64,000 bases of DNA from Nocardia bhagyanarayanae (GCF_006716565.1 NZ_VFPG01000001.1:5146001-5210000), one strand, 5' to 3'. Positions 18,115-26,674 are shown, counted from the first letter of the stretch. Program-made: numbers and translations. The notes: generated by a model from the letters alone, not told the origin.

Positions 18115-18687
18115 ATGGATGTCCGGACGGAATCGAAGCGGGAGAGCGGACCGTCGTCGGTGGTCGCCGCTGCCCATCGCTGGCCGAGCGCGGTCGCGGT
18201 GGTGGTGACGGTCCTCGTCTGGCCGAGCGGCGCGGAACAAACCGTCCGGGTCCTCGCGGAAATGCTCGTGCTACTGCCGATGATCTACCTGCTGACCGCC
18301 GCCGTCGGCCGTCCCCGCGTGGTATGGCTCGTATTGGCCGCGCTCGGCGCGTCTTTCGCGCTCGTCGGCACTCAGGACCGGGTGCCGTTCTCGTTCGTTC
18401 TCGCCGCCGTCGCGGCGGGCGCGGTCGGCTGGGCATGGGCGTTCGACAGGCTCGATCGCGTGTTCTGGACGCAGATCGCGGGCACGCTCGTGTTCGTGGC
18501 GATCGCGCTGGCCGCCCAGCACACCGACCCGACCGCGGCGCGCTACCTGGTCGCTGCGGGCTGGATCGGCCACGGACTCTGGGACTTCGCGCATCACCGC
18601 GCCAACCGCGCCGTGGCCCGCTCGTTCGCGGAGTTCTGCGCGGTGGTCGACGTGCTGATCGGCGCCGCCGTCCTGCTCGTGCCTTGA
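18115..18687 (+). CDS. Multi-pass membrane protein of unknown function
   Basis: A 190-residue protein with about five or six predicted transmembrane helices after a polar 20-residue N-terminus. A conserved-looking polar stretch, WIGHGLWDFAHHRANRA, lies between the last two helices; its paired His residues could bind metal or substrate, but no named family is recognised. A GGAGGG ribosome binding site lies 8 nt before the ATG. It is divergent from the GlxA-type regulator across 140 nt, a common regulator-target arrangement. It has no close downstream gene on the same strand, so it appears monocistronic. Confidence 0.75.
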   Translation: MDVRTESKRESGPSSVVAAAHRWPSAVAVVVTVLVWPSGAEQTVRVLAEMLVLLPMIYLLTAAVGRPRVVWLVLAALGASFALVGTQDRVPFSFVLAAVAAGAVGWAWAFDRLDRVFWTQIAGTLVFVAIALAAQHTDPTAARYLVAAGWIGHGLWDFAHHRANRAVARSFAEFCAVVDVLIGAAVLLVP

Positions 18688-19049
18688 GGGATCAGCTCGC
18701 CTCGCGACAGTGAATTCCGCTCGTTCGCAACTCCTTTGACATGTCATGCCTGCCGCGCTGTGGTCGAACGGGTCGTCTGGCTATCTCGCAGCTCATTCGA
18801 GGCATTCGATCGTTCGATCTCGCGCCCGCACCGTAGTCCTCTCGCTCTTGTGCGTGGTCGTGCGTTTCACATATCGGACCGTTCCGGCTTTTCGCAGGAA
18901 GAACGCGGTTACACGCGACTCACATTCGGCGTAGCGTCGAAGACTAGGGGCGTGATGTGACTCAGCCCACCTCTGAACGAGTGAGGCTATAAGAGGGCTC
19001 CGTTTCGCACACGCGCTGATATCGAGTGGATGGCAAACCAGGAGTGACC
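18688..19049 (+). promoter_or_regulatory. Leader and promoter region of the gas-vesicle operon
   Basis: A 362-nt gap before the first gas-vesicle gene. I see no protein gene. A TATAAG hexamer (18988-18993) about 57 nt before the first start is a candidate -10, without a clear -35. The start codon is preceded by GGAG at 19041. The part around 18745-18960 has lower GC than its surroundings. Confidence 0.35.
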
Positions 19050-19649
19050 ATGAAGGGTGGAGCGAGATTGGCGGCGGGGGTGGCAATCGGATACGCGCTG
19101 GGCCGCACACGCAAAATGCGGCTGGCGATGATGCTGGCGGGCGCGGGATTGAGCAGGCAGGCGGGGGGCCCGCAGGAGCTCCTGCAACGCGGTGCGTCGG
19201 TGCTCGGGTCGTCGAAGGAACTGACCAAGATCACCGACACGATTCGCGGCGAGCTGATGGACGCCGCGCGGGCCGCGGCGGTCACCGCCGCGAGCAACCG
19301 CATCGACGCGTTGAACGCACGCCTCCAGGGGCGCGGCGAGAGCGCCGAGGCGGAGGAAGACACCGGCGAGGAAGAGCGGCCCGAAGACGCGGACGACTAC
19401 GCCGAAGAGGACTACGAATCCGACGAAGACCGAGAGGACGAAGAGGAAGACGAGGAGGACACCGAACCCGAGAAGGGCAAGAGGTCGTCATCCACCCGCG
19501 CGCGGACGCCCACGCGCCGTCGGGCCGCGGCGTCCAGCTCCAGGTCCAAGGCGTCCAGCTCAGGGGAGCGTAAGCCGACAGGCGCCCGACAGCGTCGAGC
19601 CCGCGCCGACACCGCGGACAGCGCGCCCGTGCGACGCACGAGGAGGTGA
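19050..19649 (+). CDS. gvpY: Gas-vesicle-cluster protein, GvpY-like, with acidic and basic tails
   Basis: A 199-residue protein opening the gas-vesicle operon. Residues 1-40 hold a short hydrophobic segment, GARLAAGVAIGYALG, followed by a second Ala/Leu-rich helix. Residues 40-90 form a soluble helical region, residues about 92-148 are almost solely Glu/Asp, and the last 50 residues are Arg/Ser/Thr/Ala-rich. Its position directly before the SRPBCC-type gene and in a gas-vesicle operon matches GvpY of Streptomyces clusters; the homology is weak by eye, so the name is tentative. The ATG at 19050 has GGAG eight bases upstream. Function is unknown; the charge-split tail suggests an assembly or nucleic-acid-like interaction. 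Confidence 0.6.
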   Translation: MKGGARLAAGVAIGYALGRTRKMRLAMMLAGAGLSRQAGGPQELLQRGASVLGSSKELTKITDTIRGELMDAARAAAVTAASNRIDALNARLQGRGESAEAEEDTGEEERPEDADDYAEEDYESDEDREDEEEDEEDTEPEKGKRSSSTRARTPTRRRAAASSSRSKASSSGERKPTGARQRRARADTADSAPVRRTRR

Positions 19650-19654
19650 CCGCA

Positions 19655-20911
19655 ATGGCTGCGAAAGCACTCGAAGAGGTCACCCGCAAGCTCGGCGAGA
19701 CCGCGACCGGAGCCGCGAGCAGGGCCAAGAAGACGGCCGAGTCCGGCACACCGCAGCAGCAGCTGCAGGACTCGCTGCGGAATCTCACGGGAACCATCGC
19801 CGAGCGTGCTCTCATGCGTGTCGCCGACCGGGTATCGGGAACAGCCGATCGCCTCACCCAAGTGGCCGAGGGCGGCGGCGGCAACCTGTTGTCGGCGTTG
19901 ACCGGGGTCGAGAAGCTCGCCGAAGGCAAATCACCGATGTCCGCGGCGATGAGCGCGGGTGTGGAGAAGCTCAAGAGCTCCGCCACGGAGAAGTTCCAGG
20001 ATGTCAAGGAGTCCCTGACCGGAGGCAAAGGCAAGGGCAGCGGCGGCAAGAAGCTCAAGCTGACCAATATCGTCGAGCACATCGATGTCGGTGTCCCGAT
20101 CGACCTCGCCTACGACCAGTGGACCCAGTTCGCGGACTTCCCGAAGTTCATGAAGAAGGTCGAGCAAGTCGAGCAGGTCTCCGACGAGAAGCTCGAATGG
20201 TCCGGCAAGGTCTTCTGGTCCAAGCGGACCTGGAGTTCCACCATCGTCGAGCAGGTGCCGTTCGAGCGGATCGTGTGGCGCTCGAAGGGCCACAAAGGCT
20301 ATATCGACGGCGCGGTGACCTTCCACGAACTCACCCCCGATCTGACGCGGATCATCGTGGTGCTCGAGTACCACCCCGCCGGGTTCTTCGAGAAGACCGC
20401 CAACCTCTGGCGTGCGGCCGGCCGCCGGGTTCGTCTGGAGCTCAAGCATTTCCAGCGTCACGTCATGACCGAGAGCGTGCTGCACCCCGACGACATCGTG
20501 GGCTGGCACGGCGAAATCCGTGACAAGAAGGTGGTCAAGGACGACGAGACAGCCCGTCGTGAGGAGGAGGAAGAAGGCGAGGACGAGGAACGCGACGAGG
20601 CCGGCGAAGGCGAGGAGCGCGACGAAGCCGAGGAAGAGGAGACGGACGAGGACGAAGAACCCGACGAAGACGAAGAACCTGACGAGGACGAGGGCGAACG
20701 AGACGAGGCCGAGGAAGAAGAACCCGACGAGGACGAAGACGAAGAACGCGACGAGGCCGAGGAAGACGAGGAAGCCGAGGAAGACGAGCGGCCCGCCCGT
20801 CGGCCCGCGGCGCGCCGGCGCACCACACCGGCGGTGCGTCGCACCACATCAGGGAGCAGGCGCGGCACCCCGGAACGCCGTTCGACCGCGCGCAGGAGGC
20901 AAGAAGCATGA
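19655..20911 (+). CDS. gvpZ: Gas-vesicle-cluster SRPBCC-domain protein, GvpZ-like
   Basis: A 418-residue protein. The Ala/Lys/Thr-rich helical N-terminal part (1-135) is followed by an SRPBCC (START-like, polyketide cyclase/dehydrase) domain at about 138-270. That domain includes [20 protein letters not shown], a characteristic opening helix, and later [16 protein letters not shown]. Residues about 295-382 are nearly pure Glu/Asp with a D-E-D-E-E-P repeat, then 36 residues rich in Arg/Thr. SRPBCC domains bind hydrophobic ligands, and Streptomyces gas-vesicle clusters carry such a gene as GvpZ. AGGAGG lies eight bases before the ATG; an in-frame GTG nine bases earlier overlaps that site and was not used. 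The stop overlaps gvpA (ATGA). Confidence 0.75.
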   Translation: MAAKALEEVTRKLGETATGAASRAKKTAESGTPQQQLQDSLRNLTGTIAERALMRVADRVSGTADRLTQVAEGGGGNLLSALTGVEKLAEGKSPMSAAMSAGVEKLKSSATEKFQDVKESLTGGKGKGSGGKKLKLTNIVEHIDVGVPIDLAYDQWTQFADFPKFMKKVEQVEQVSDEKLEWSGKVFWSKRTWSSTIVEQVPFERIVWRSKGHKGYIDGAVTFHELTPDLTRIIVVLEYHPAGFFEKTANLWRAAGRRVRLELKHFQRHVMTESVLHPDDIVGWHGEIRDKKVVKDDETARREEEEEGEDEERDEAGEGEERDEAEEEETDEDEEPDEDEEPDEDEGERDEAEEEEPDEDEDEERDEAEEDEEAEEDERPARRPAARRRTTPAVRRTTSGSRRGTPERRSTARRRQEA

Positions 20912-21306
20912 CTATCGAACCCGCGGGTGGCGGCGGCGTCGCGGCCCGCCCGAACTCTTCGGGCTTGGCCGACGTCATCGACACGATTTTGGACAAAGGC
21001 CTGGTCATCGACGCGTTCGTGCGCGTGTCGCTGGTCGGTATCGAACTGGTGACCATCGACGCCAGAGTCGTGGTGGCCAGCGTCGACACTTATCTGCGAT
21101 TCGCCGAGGCCGTCAATCGACTGGAGATCTCCGACACCGAACCGAAGGGCCTGCCTGACCTGGTCGGCGAGGTCGCCAGCGGCGGTGCCAAGCACAAGAC
21201 CCAGGGCGCGCTCGAGGCCGCCGGCGAGAAAGTCCTGAACTTCATGGACGACGTCGAGGCGAGGCGCGAGAAGCAGAGCCGGTCGACGAAACGCAGGGAG
21301 GATTGA
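20908..21306 (+). CDS. gvpA: Gas vesicle structural protein GvpA with C-terminal extension
   Basis: A 132-residue protein. Residues 18-90 match the GvpA fold: [38 protein letters not shown], then [17 protein letters not shown]. These are the helix-strand-strand-helix units that assemble into the gas-vesicle rib. A 40-residue charged C-terminal extension ([17 protein letters not shown] and a Lys/Arg tail) is absent from cyanobacterial GvpA (about 70 residues) but fits actinobacterial forms. Short overlaps tie it to the upstream GvpZ-like gene (ATGA) and downstream gvpF (TGATG). It is the best candidate for the major shell protein, since the other GvpA-fold genes here are of J and S type. Confidence 0.93.
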   Translation: MTIEPAGGGGVAARPNSSGLADVIDTILDKGLVIDAFVRVSLVGIELVTIDARVVVASVDTYLRFAEAVNRLEISDTEPKGLPDLVGEVASGGAKHKTQGALEAAGEKVLNFMDDVEARREKQSRSTKRRED

Positions 21307-22103
21307 TGTCCACCGAACAAGCGACCGAAGCGCGAGAGAAGGAAAGCGCTGGGAGTACCGCGGTGTACGTCTACGGGATCGTGCCCGCGGATGTGGAACC
21401 CGAGGAGCAGGCCTCCGGTGTCGGCGAGCGCGGCGTCAGTGTGGTGCGACACGGGGAGATCGCCGCGTTGGTCAGCGAGATCTCGACCGACCGCCCGCTC
21501 GGCACCCCTGCCGACATGACCGCGCACGCGGAGCTGCTGGACGGCTCGGCCGCCGTGGTACCGGTGCTGCCGCTGCGGTTCGGAGCCGTCATGTCCACCA
21601 CGGAAGCGGTGGAGAAGGAGCTGCTCGAGGCCCACGAGGACGAATTCCGCTCGGCGCTCGAGGAATTGGAAGGTCGGGCGCAGTTCGTGGTCAAGGGTCG
21701 CTACGTCGAGAAGACGATCCTGCGGGAACTGCTCGACGAGAACGCCGAGGCGGCTCGGTTGCGTGACGCGATCCGTGACAAGGACGCGGATGCCACGCGC
21801 GACGCCAGGATGGCGCTCGGCGAGATCATCAACCAGGGCATCGAATCGAAACGAGCCCAGGACACCCGCCGGGTGCTCGATGCGCTCGACGAGCTGGAAC
21901 CCCTGGTCAACGAGCGGCCCCCGACCCATGAGCAGGACGCGGTGCACGTCGCGATCCTCGTGGAGGTGGCCAGGCAGGGCGACTTGGAGGACGCGTTGGC
22001 AAGGCTCGCCGACGAGTGGGAGGACCGCGTGACCTTTTCGCTGCTCGGCCCGATGGCGGCTTACGACTTCGTGATGAAGCGCGCACCGGAAGGGGAGGGC
22101 TGA
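21306..22103 (+). CDS. gvpF: Gas vesicle protein GvpF/GvpL family (first copy)
   Basis: A 265-residue GvpF/L protein. It has the characteristic opening VYVYGIVPAD, a VSVVRHGEIAALVSEI strand-helix unit, the HAELLDGSAAVVPVLPLRFG motif typical of the family, and the C-terminal EDRVTFSLLGPMAAYDFV. These proteins are minor components that chaperone or nucleate GvpA assembly at the cytoplasmic face. The ATG shares one base with the upstream stop. A TTG three bases earlier would merely add a residue. The 3-nt gap to gvpG indicates the same transcript. A second member of the family lies at 23073. Confidence 0.92.
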   Translation: MSTEQATEAREKESAGSTAVYVYGIVPADVEPEEQASGVGERGVSVVRHGEIAALVSEISTDRPLGTPADMTAHAELLDGSAAVVPVLPLRFGAVMSTTEAVEKELLEAHEDEFRSALEELEGRAQFVVKGRYVEKTILRELLDENAEAARLRDAIRDKDADATRDARMALGEIINQGIESKRAQDTRRVLDALDELEPLVNERPPTHEQDAVHVAILVEVARQGDLEDALARLADEWEDRVTFSLLGPMAAYDFVMKRAPEGEG

Positions 22104-22106
22104 CCG

Positions 22107-22343
22107 GTGGGGTTGATCTCGGCGATCGTCACGTTGCCGCTCGCTCCGGTCCGCGGCGTGATCTGGCTCGGTCAGGTCATCCAGGACGAAGTCGAACGGC
22201 AGCTGAACGATCCGGCGACCATCCGGCGTGAGCTCGAGGCGATCGACGAGGCCAGGGCGGCCGGTCAACTGTCCGAGGAAGAGCACGCGCAGGCCCAGCA
22301 GGCCGTTCTCGACCGGATGATGCGCCCGCGCGGCAATGCCTGA
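22107..22343 (+). CDS. gvpG: Gas vesicle protein GvpG
   Basis: A 78-residue protein matching GvpG: an amphipathic N-terminus GLISAIVTLPLAPVRGVIWL, then IQDEVERQL, and a helix EAIDEARAAGQLSEEEHAQAQQ. GvpG is a small accessory protein required with GvpF/L for gas-vesicle assembly. GTG start; GGGGAGGGC lies eight to nine bases upstream. It follows gvpF by three bases and precedes gvpO by 18, in the normal cluster order. Confidence 0.9.
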   Translation: MGLISAIVTLPLAPVRGVIWLGQVIQDEVERQLNDPATIRRELEAIDEARAAGQLSEEEHAQAQQAVLDRMMRPRGNA

Positions 22344-22361
22344 CCGGAAGGAGTGATCCGA

Positions 22362-22688
22362 GTGTGCGCCCGGAGAGCGGATGACGAGACCGAGGACGGC
22401 GGCGGCCGATCGCCTTGCCGGACCGCCGGGCAGGCGGCCGCGGTGGCGATCGCGGCGCTGGCCGAGCTGACTTCGAAGCAGGCCGAGGGAGCGACCTCGG
22501 CCGAGCCCATCGAGGAGGGCTGGCTGGTGGAGGTCGAGGTGCTCGAGGACCGTCGCATCCCCTCGTCGGCGGACATGCTCGCGCTCTACGAGGTCGAGCT
22601 CGATTCGGACGGGAATCTGGTGGCGTACCGCAGAACCCGGCGTTACAGCCGTGGTAGCACCGATATCGGCGCGAGGGGTACGCCATGA
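22362..22688 (+). CDS. gvpO: Gas vesicle protein GvpO
   Basis: A 108-residue GvpO family protein. Core features are AVAIAALAELTSKQAEG, EPIEEGWLVEVEVLEDRR, IPSSADMLALYEVELDSDGNLVAY and an R-R-Y-S-R-G end. The start was placed at GTG 22362, because the strong site GGAAGGAG ends at 22352. That leaves nine bases to this GTG but none to the in-frame GTG at 22353. GvpO is an accessory protein, needed in haloarchaea and widespread in actinobacterial clusters. The stop overlaps gvpJ (ATGA). Confidence 0.9.
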   Translation: MCARRADDETEDGGGRSPCRTAGQAAAVAIAALAELTSKQAEGATSAEPIEEGWLVEVEVLEDRRIPSSADMLALYEVELDSDGNLVAYRRTRRYSRGSTDIGARGTP

Positions 22689-23080
22689 CCGTCGTGAACA
22701 GCGGATCACCGGCGCCGGAGCCGTACGGCGGCGGCCACCGGTCGACGAACCTCGGCGACATCCTCGAGCGGGTCCTCGACAAGGGCCTGGTCATCGCGGG
22801 CGACATTCAAGTCAATCTGCTCGATATCGAACTCCTCACGATCAAGCTGCGACTGGTGGTCGCGTCGCTGGAAACCGCGAAGGCGGTGGGCATCGACTGG
22901 TGGGAGACCGATCCCTGGCTCAACAGCAAGGCACGCGCCCTCGAGCGGCAGGACCACGATCTCGAACTCGAGAACCAGAAGCTGCGCGATCGGATCGCCG
23001 AACTGGAATCGCGAAAGGAGATCGGCGGCAAGCCCATCGAGCGCGCACGCGAACGGGAGGAAGAGCGAGGCCGTGACTGA
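22685..23080 (+). CDS. gvpJ: Gas vesicle protein GvpJ (GvpA-fold, with coiled-coil tail)
   Basis: A 131-residue protein. A GvpA-like core (about 20-75: LGDILERVLDKGLVIAGDI, QVNLLDIELLTIKLRLVVA) is followed by GIDWWETDPWL, the motif marking the J/M type minor shell proteins. A Glu/Arg/Leu-rich coiled coil then runs from about residue 85 to 130. GvpJ is thought to start the gas-vesicle tip cone. Short overlaps on both sides (ATGA with gvpO, eight bases with gvpL) support strict operon translation. Confidence 0.92.
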   Translation: MTVVNSGSPAPEPYGGGHRSTNLGDILERVLDKGLVIAGDIQVNLLDIELLTIKLRLVVASLETAKAVGIDWWETDPWLNSKARALERQDHDLELENQKLRDRIAELESRKEIGGKPIERAREREEERGRD

Positions 23081-23861
23081 CGCCGACGGAGTCTGGCTGT
23101 ACGCGGTGACCAGCGCCGCGGACCTCGGGGAAGACCTGGGCGACCTGACCGGCGTGGCCGGGGAGGCGGTGCGGGCGGTGGTATCCGGCGATCTCGCGGC
23201 AGTCGTGGGATCGGTGCCGCTCGCGGTCTTCGGTGACGAGCCGCTGCGCCGGAATCTGGAGGATCTGACGTGGCTGGAGGCGACGGCTCGGGCTCACGAC
23301 GCCGTGGTCTCCGCGCTGGCGCGACGGGGCGCGGCCGTGCCGCTGCGCTTGGCCGTCGTGTTCCTCGACGACGACCGAGTGCGCGGCATGCTCGACGAAC
23401 GCCGCGCGGCCTTCGAGTCGGCGCTGGACCTGATCCGGGGGCGGACCGAGTGGGGCGTCAAAGCCTACGGCGACCGGGCCGCGCTCACCGCCGCGGTGGC
23501 CGAGGCCGATCTGGCCAGGACCGAAAGAGGCGGCGCGGGAACGGCTTATCTGCTACGGCGGCGCGCGCAGTTGTCCGCGCGCGAAACCGTCGAACGCGAC
23601 GCGGCCGAGCGCGCCGACCAGATTCACGAGCGCCTGGTCCGCCAGGCCGCGGCGGGTCGGCGTCAGCCGCTGACCGATCCGGTGCTCAACGGCCGCCGGG
23701 ACTGGATGGTGCTGAACGGCACCTACCTCGTCGACGACGACCGCGCCGACGAATTCGCCGCGGTGGTCGAGGATCTCGGGAAGCAGTTCCCCGGCATCCG
23801 GCTCGAGCTCACCGGGCCGTGGCCGCCGTATTCGTTCGCCGGTGCCGAACGGGAGGTGTGA
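23073..23861 (+). CDS. gvpL: Gas vesicle protein GvpF/GvpL family (second copy)
   Basis: A 262-residue GvpF/L protein: VWLYAVTSAAD opening, AVVSGDLAAVVGSV, AHDAVVSALARRGAAVPLRL and C-terminal LELTGPWPPYSFAG. It diverges from the first copy throughout, consistent with the two non-redundant F and L genes in Streptomyces clusters. The GTG start overlaps gvpJ by eight bases; the stop shares a base with the next ATG. Confidence 0.92.
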   Translation: MTDADGVWLYAVTSAADLGEDLGDLTGVAGEAVRAVVSGDLAAVVGSVPLAVFGDEPLRRNLEDLTWLEATARAHDAVVSALARRGAAVPLRLAVVFLDDDRVRGMLDERRAAFESALDLIRGRTEWGVKAYGDRAALTAAVAEADLARTERGGAGTAYLLRRRAQLSARETVERDAAERADQIHERLVRQAAAGRRQPLTDPVLNGRRDWMVLNGTYLVDDDRADEFAAVVEDLGKQFPGIRLELTGPWPPYSFAGAEREV

Positions 23862-24082
23862 TGACGCGCACCGACAGCGAGCGACGCGTCGCGCTCATCG
23901 ATCTGCTGGATCGGGTGCTCGCGGGTGGCGTCGTCGTCACCGGCGACATCAGGCTCTCCATCGCGGACGTCGACATGGTCCAGATCTCGCTGCGCGCCCT
24001 GATCTCCTCCGTCAGCACCATCTCCGTCAACCCGCTCGCGCCGGTGGCGCGCAGTGCACTGGAACCGACCCCGGATGACTGA
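23861..24082 (+). CDS. gvpS: Short GvpA-fold gas vesicle protein, GvpS-like
   Basis: A 73-residue GvpA-family protein consisting of the core only: ALIDLLDRVLAGGVVVTGDI, RLSIADVDMVQISLRALISS. The usual C-terminal helix is replaced by a short Ser/Pro/Ala tail. In actinobacterial clusters the gene between gvpL and gvpK is called gvpS, and it fits here by position and size. It shares one base with gvpL and overlaps gvpK by eight bases. Role: minor shell component, by analogy. Confidence 0.88.
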   Translation: MTRTDSERRVALIDLLDRVLAGGVVVTGDIRLSIADVDMVQISLRALISSVSTISVNPLAPVARSALEPTPDD

Positions 24083-24368
24083 ATTCGACGGCCTGTCACC
24101 GCGTATCGACGCCGATCCCGAATCCGTCGAACGCGGACTCGTCACGCTCGTGCTCACCCTGGTGGAGCTGCTGCGGCAGTTGATGGAGCGCCAGGCGCTG
24201 CGCCGCGTGGACGACGGTGACCTGAGCGAGGCGCAGATCGAACGCATCGGCACCACCCTCATGCTGCTCGAGCAGCGCATGGACGAACTGCGCGACCACT
24301 TCGGTCTCACACCCGAGGACCTGAACATCGACCTCGGACCCCTGGGGACGCTTTTGCCCGAACAGTGA
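24075..24368 (+). CDS. gvpK: Gas vesicle protein GvpK
   Basis: A 97-residue GvpK: RIDADPESVERGLVTLVLTL, VELLRQLMERQALRRV, LSEAQIERIGTTLMLLEQRM and the near-invariant FGLTPEDLNIDLGPLG end. The ATG at 24075 lies inside the end of gvpS. It is the last gene of the operon. The next gene is convergent, 69 nt away. Confidence 0.93.
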   Translation: MTEFDGLSPRIDADPESVERGLVTLVLTLVELLRQLMERQALRRVDDGDLSEAQIERIGTTLMLLEQRMDELRDHFGLTPEDLNIDLGPLGTLLPEQ

Positions 24369-24437
24369 CGGGTGTCCGCTCCCGCCTCCCCAGCTTCATG
24401 CGCGAATAGCCGAGCGTTCGCGACAGCTCATCACCAA

Positions 24438-25394
24438 CTATGCGGCGAGCAGGAGGTCTGGATCCTCGGCCACGGGGGTGCCGCCCGCTCGTTCCAGCAG
24501 GCGGGCGAGGGCGTCGGCGACGTGGCGGGGCTGCTCGAGGATCACCGAGTGGCCCGCGCCCTCGACCATGACCAGGTCCGAGTACTCGATGGTGGCGGCC
24601 ATCGCCACGGAGTGCGAGGGCGGCGTCATCAGGTCGGCCGAGCCGCACAGCACCAGCGTCGGGATCTTGGAGAGGACGGCGAGCGCGTCGGTCTGGTCGT
24701 AGACCATGAACGCGCTCAGGAAGCTCGCCATCGTCACGATCGACGTCTGATTGTGCATCGCGTTGGCGAGGGTCAGCACCCGAGGGCTGACCTTGCGATC
24801 GCCGAACTCGGCGGTGCGGATGAGGGGTGCGAAAACCTTGCAGGCCATGCGCTTCGCGTGCTGCATCATGCTCGGCGCGCGCCGGACGGCGGCCTGGAAC
24901 AAGGAAATGACCGGGTTGCGCAGGAGGCGGCCGAAGCCCGCGTCGGCGAGCCCGTTGGCGGCGGTCGCGATGAGCGCGACGCCGACGACGCGAGTGCCGA
25001 TCTCGTGCGGGTACAGGCTGGCGTAGGTCAGCGCGGTCATGCCACCCATCGAATGGCCGACCAGCACGACCGGCCCGGAGGGGGCGACGGCGTCGAGCAC
25101 ATCGCGCAGGTCGTGGCCGAGCTGCTCGAGGTTGTAAGTCTGGCGGGACGCGACGGCGGAGTCGCCGTGGCCACGGTGGTCGTAGCAGACGAGCCGGCCG
25201 CCCGGATACTTGCGCATCAGCGCGTCGCGGACGTAGGCCCAAGACGCGGTGCGCAGGCAGTGTCCGTGCAGGAGCACCACGGTGAGCTCCGCGTCTGCCG
25301 GGCCGTATTCGCGAAGGGCGAGTTCGACGCCGTCTCGGGTCGAGACCGTGGCACGACGACCCGCCGAGGTGGCGACTGTGCTGGTGATCGACAT
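24438..25394 (-). CDS. Alpha/beta-hydrolase
   Basis: A 318-residue alpha/beta-hydrolase fold enzyme. The HGHCLR oxyanion-hole motif is near residue 46, the nucleophile elbow is GHSMGG (about 110-115), the acid Asp lies in CGSADLMTPP and the catalytic His in GAGHSVILEQP near the C-terminus. A cap domain with a long helical stretch lies between the elbow and the acid. The ATG at 25394 (MSITSTVATSAG) follows GGAGCC; a longer in-frame extension is Arg-rich and lacks a ribosome binding site. The substrate is unknown. It converges with the gas-vesicle operon and is probably monocistronic. Confidence 0.88.
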   Translation of the reverse strand: MSITSTVATSAGRRATVSTRDGVELALREYGPADAELTVVLLHGHCLRTASWAYVRDALMRKYPGGRLVCYDHRGHGDSAVASRQTYNLEQLGHDLRDVLDAVAPSGPVVLVGHSMGGMTALTYASLYPHEIGTRVVGVALIATAANGLADAGFGRLLRNPVISLFQAAVRRAPSMMQHAKRMACKVFAPLIRTAEFGDRKVSPRVLTLANAMHNQTSIVTMASFLSAFMVYDQTDALAVLSKIPTLVLCGSADLMTPPSHSVAMAATIEYSDLVMVEGAGHSVILEQPRHVADALARLLERAGGTPVAEDPDLLLAA

Positions 25395-25522
25395 CGGAGG
25401 CTCCGGTTCGCTGGGGATTACGTGTCCAACTGTCCGCCGGATCCGCCGCCGTCGTGAGTGCCCCGAGAGCTGAGGTCGCTTCCCCAAGGGGTGAACAGAT
25501 CACCACCTTGGTGGGATCGGAT

Positions 25523-25975
25523 CTACGCGGCGCAGAACTCGTTGCCTTCGGGGTCGCGCATGACCCACCAGTGCCCGGCGGGTCCGTTGTCGAACTCGCG
25601 GACACGGGTCGCGCCGAGCCCTTCCAGCCTGGCAACCAGTCCCTCGAGGTCGCCCTGCTCGCCGTGCACGTCGATGTGCAGGCGGTTCTTGCCGGACTTG
25701 TCCTCGGGTACGTCCTGGAAGAGCAGTCGCCTGCCGCGCCCGACGCCGCTGAGCGGATCGAACGGATCCTCCGGGTGCCGGATCCCGGCCATGCCGCGGA
25801 AGATCTTGCGGCCCCCATGCTCGACAACCGCGTCCTCGCCGAGGTGGCCCGCGGCGAGCAGCTGCTCGATGAGCGGGCTGGGGTCTTCCACCTCGTACTC
25901 CAGGGCCGCGGCCCAGAAGTCCGCGAGGGCGGGCGCGTTCTTGCTGTCGATGACGAGTTTCCAGTTCAATGCCAC
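25523..25975 (-). CDS. VOC (glyoxalase/bleomycin-resistance-like) family protein
   Basis: A 150-residue protein of the vicinal-oxygen-chelate superfamily. Two beta-alpha-beta-beta-beta modules are visible: WKLVIDSKNAPALADFWAAAL at the start, and KNRLHIDVHGEQGDLEGLVA then GHWWVMRDPEGNEFCAA at the end. The D-P-E-G-N-E-F signature and the mid-protein His are typical of the glyoxalase-like group common in actinobacteria, which have no proven substrate. The GTG start lies seven bases after a TAGTTT hexamer, suggesting a leaderless transcript. It stands downstream of a TetR gene on the same strand in the order TetR, then VOC. Confidence 0.87.
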   Translation of the reverse strand: MALNWKLVIDSKNAPALADFWAAALEYEVEDPSPLIEQLLAAGHLGEDAVVEHGGRKIFRGMAGIRHPEDPFDPLSGVGRGRRLLFQDVPEDKSGKNRLHIDVHGEQGDLEGLVARLEGLGATRVREFDNGPAGHWWVMRDPEGNEFCAA

Positions 25976-25988
25976 GCGCCGGAAACTA
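25976..25988 (-). promoter_or_regulatory. -10 box of the VOC gene, leaderless spacing
   Basis: On the reverse strand TAGTTT (25988-25983) is followed by CCGGCGC and then the GTG start. The spacing fits a leaderless transcript. It lies in the 48-nt gap after the TetR gene. Confidence 0.4.
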
Positions 25989-26023
25989 CACCGCCGGTAC
26001 GACAGAAACGCGGCGCCTGGTTC

Positions 26024-26674
26024 TCACCGGCACAGCGCGTCGACGATCGTCCGGCCCAGCCATCGCGTGTATCGCTCGAACGTCCACCCCTGCTGGAGCA
26101 CCAGCCATTCGTAGTTGTCGATCCGGAAGTAGTTGGCGAGAACGTCGCGCACCTCGTCGAGTTCGATGCCCGCGCGCAGTTCGCCCGTCGCCAGCCAGTC
26201 GCGGCCGACGATCGTGGCTCCGGCCAGTGCCTCGGCGCCGAGCTGATCCCAGACGGGCGCCAGGGAGTCGTCGACGTGCCTGCCGTCCCGAATCAGGATG
26301 ATCACCTGCGCGGCTCGACGTTGACGGTGGGCGAGCCCCCGGGTGAACATCTCGATCTTGCGATGAATCTCGGATTCGGCGCGCATCGCAAGCTGTTCCG
26401 GCCGTTTGGCGACCGGGATCGGCTGATCGTCTCCGGCGATGACGAAGTCGAACACGGCCTTCGCGAGATCGGCCTTGCTTCCGAAGGAGTTGTAGAGCCC
26501 CTTCACCGAGACACCCGCCCGTTCGGCCACCGCGGCGAGCGTCGTCGCGCGAAAGCCGTCGCGCTCGAACAGTTGCTGCGCGGCGACGACGACGGCGCGG
26601 CGCCGCGAGCGTGCGCTCTCGCGTCTCTTGGAAGCGTCGTAGCGCCTCTTGACGCCGTGGGAGCCGGGGTCCAT
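26024..26674 (-). CDS. TetR-family transcriptional regulator
   Basis: A 216-residue regulator. The helix-turn-helix covers about residues 20-66: RRRAVVVAAQQLFERDGF, TLAAVAERAGVSVKGLYNSFGSK, the standard TetR N-terminal motif. The ligand-binding domain has EIHRKIEMFTRGLAHRQRRA and a Trp/Tyr-rich C-terminus. The ATG at 26674 was chosen because upstream in-frame sequence is Arg-rich and non-conserved. It is divergent from the O-methyltransferase gene across 209 nt, its probable target, and the VOC gene lies just downstream on the same strand. Confidence 0.88.
   Translation of the reverse strand: MDPGSHGVKRRYDASKRRESARSRRRAVVVAAQQLFERDGFRATTLAAVAERAGVSVKGLYNSFGSKADLAKAVFDFVIAGDDQPIPVAKRPEQLAMRAESEIHRKIEMFTRGLAHRQRRAAQVIILIRDGRHVDDSLAPVWDQLGAEALAGATIVGRDWLATGELRAGIELDEVRDVLANYFRIDNYEWLVLQQGWTFERYTRWLGRTIVDALCR

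Noticed and set aside
20560..20800. Possible CRISPR or tandem DNA repeat in the acidic part of the GvpZ-like gene
   Set aside because: It is only GAG/GAC/GAA codon repetition encoding Glu/Asp, with no regular spacer-repeat pattern.
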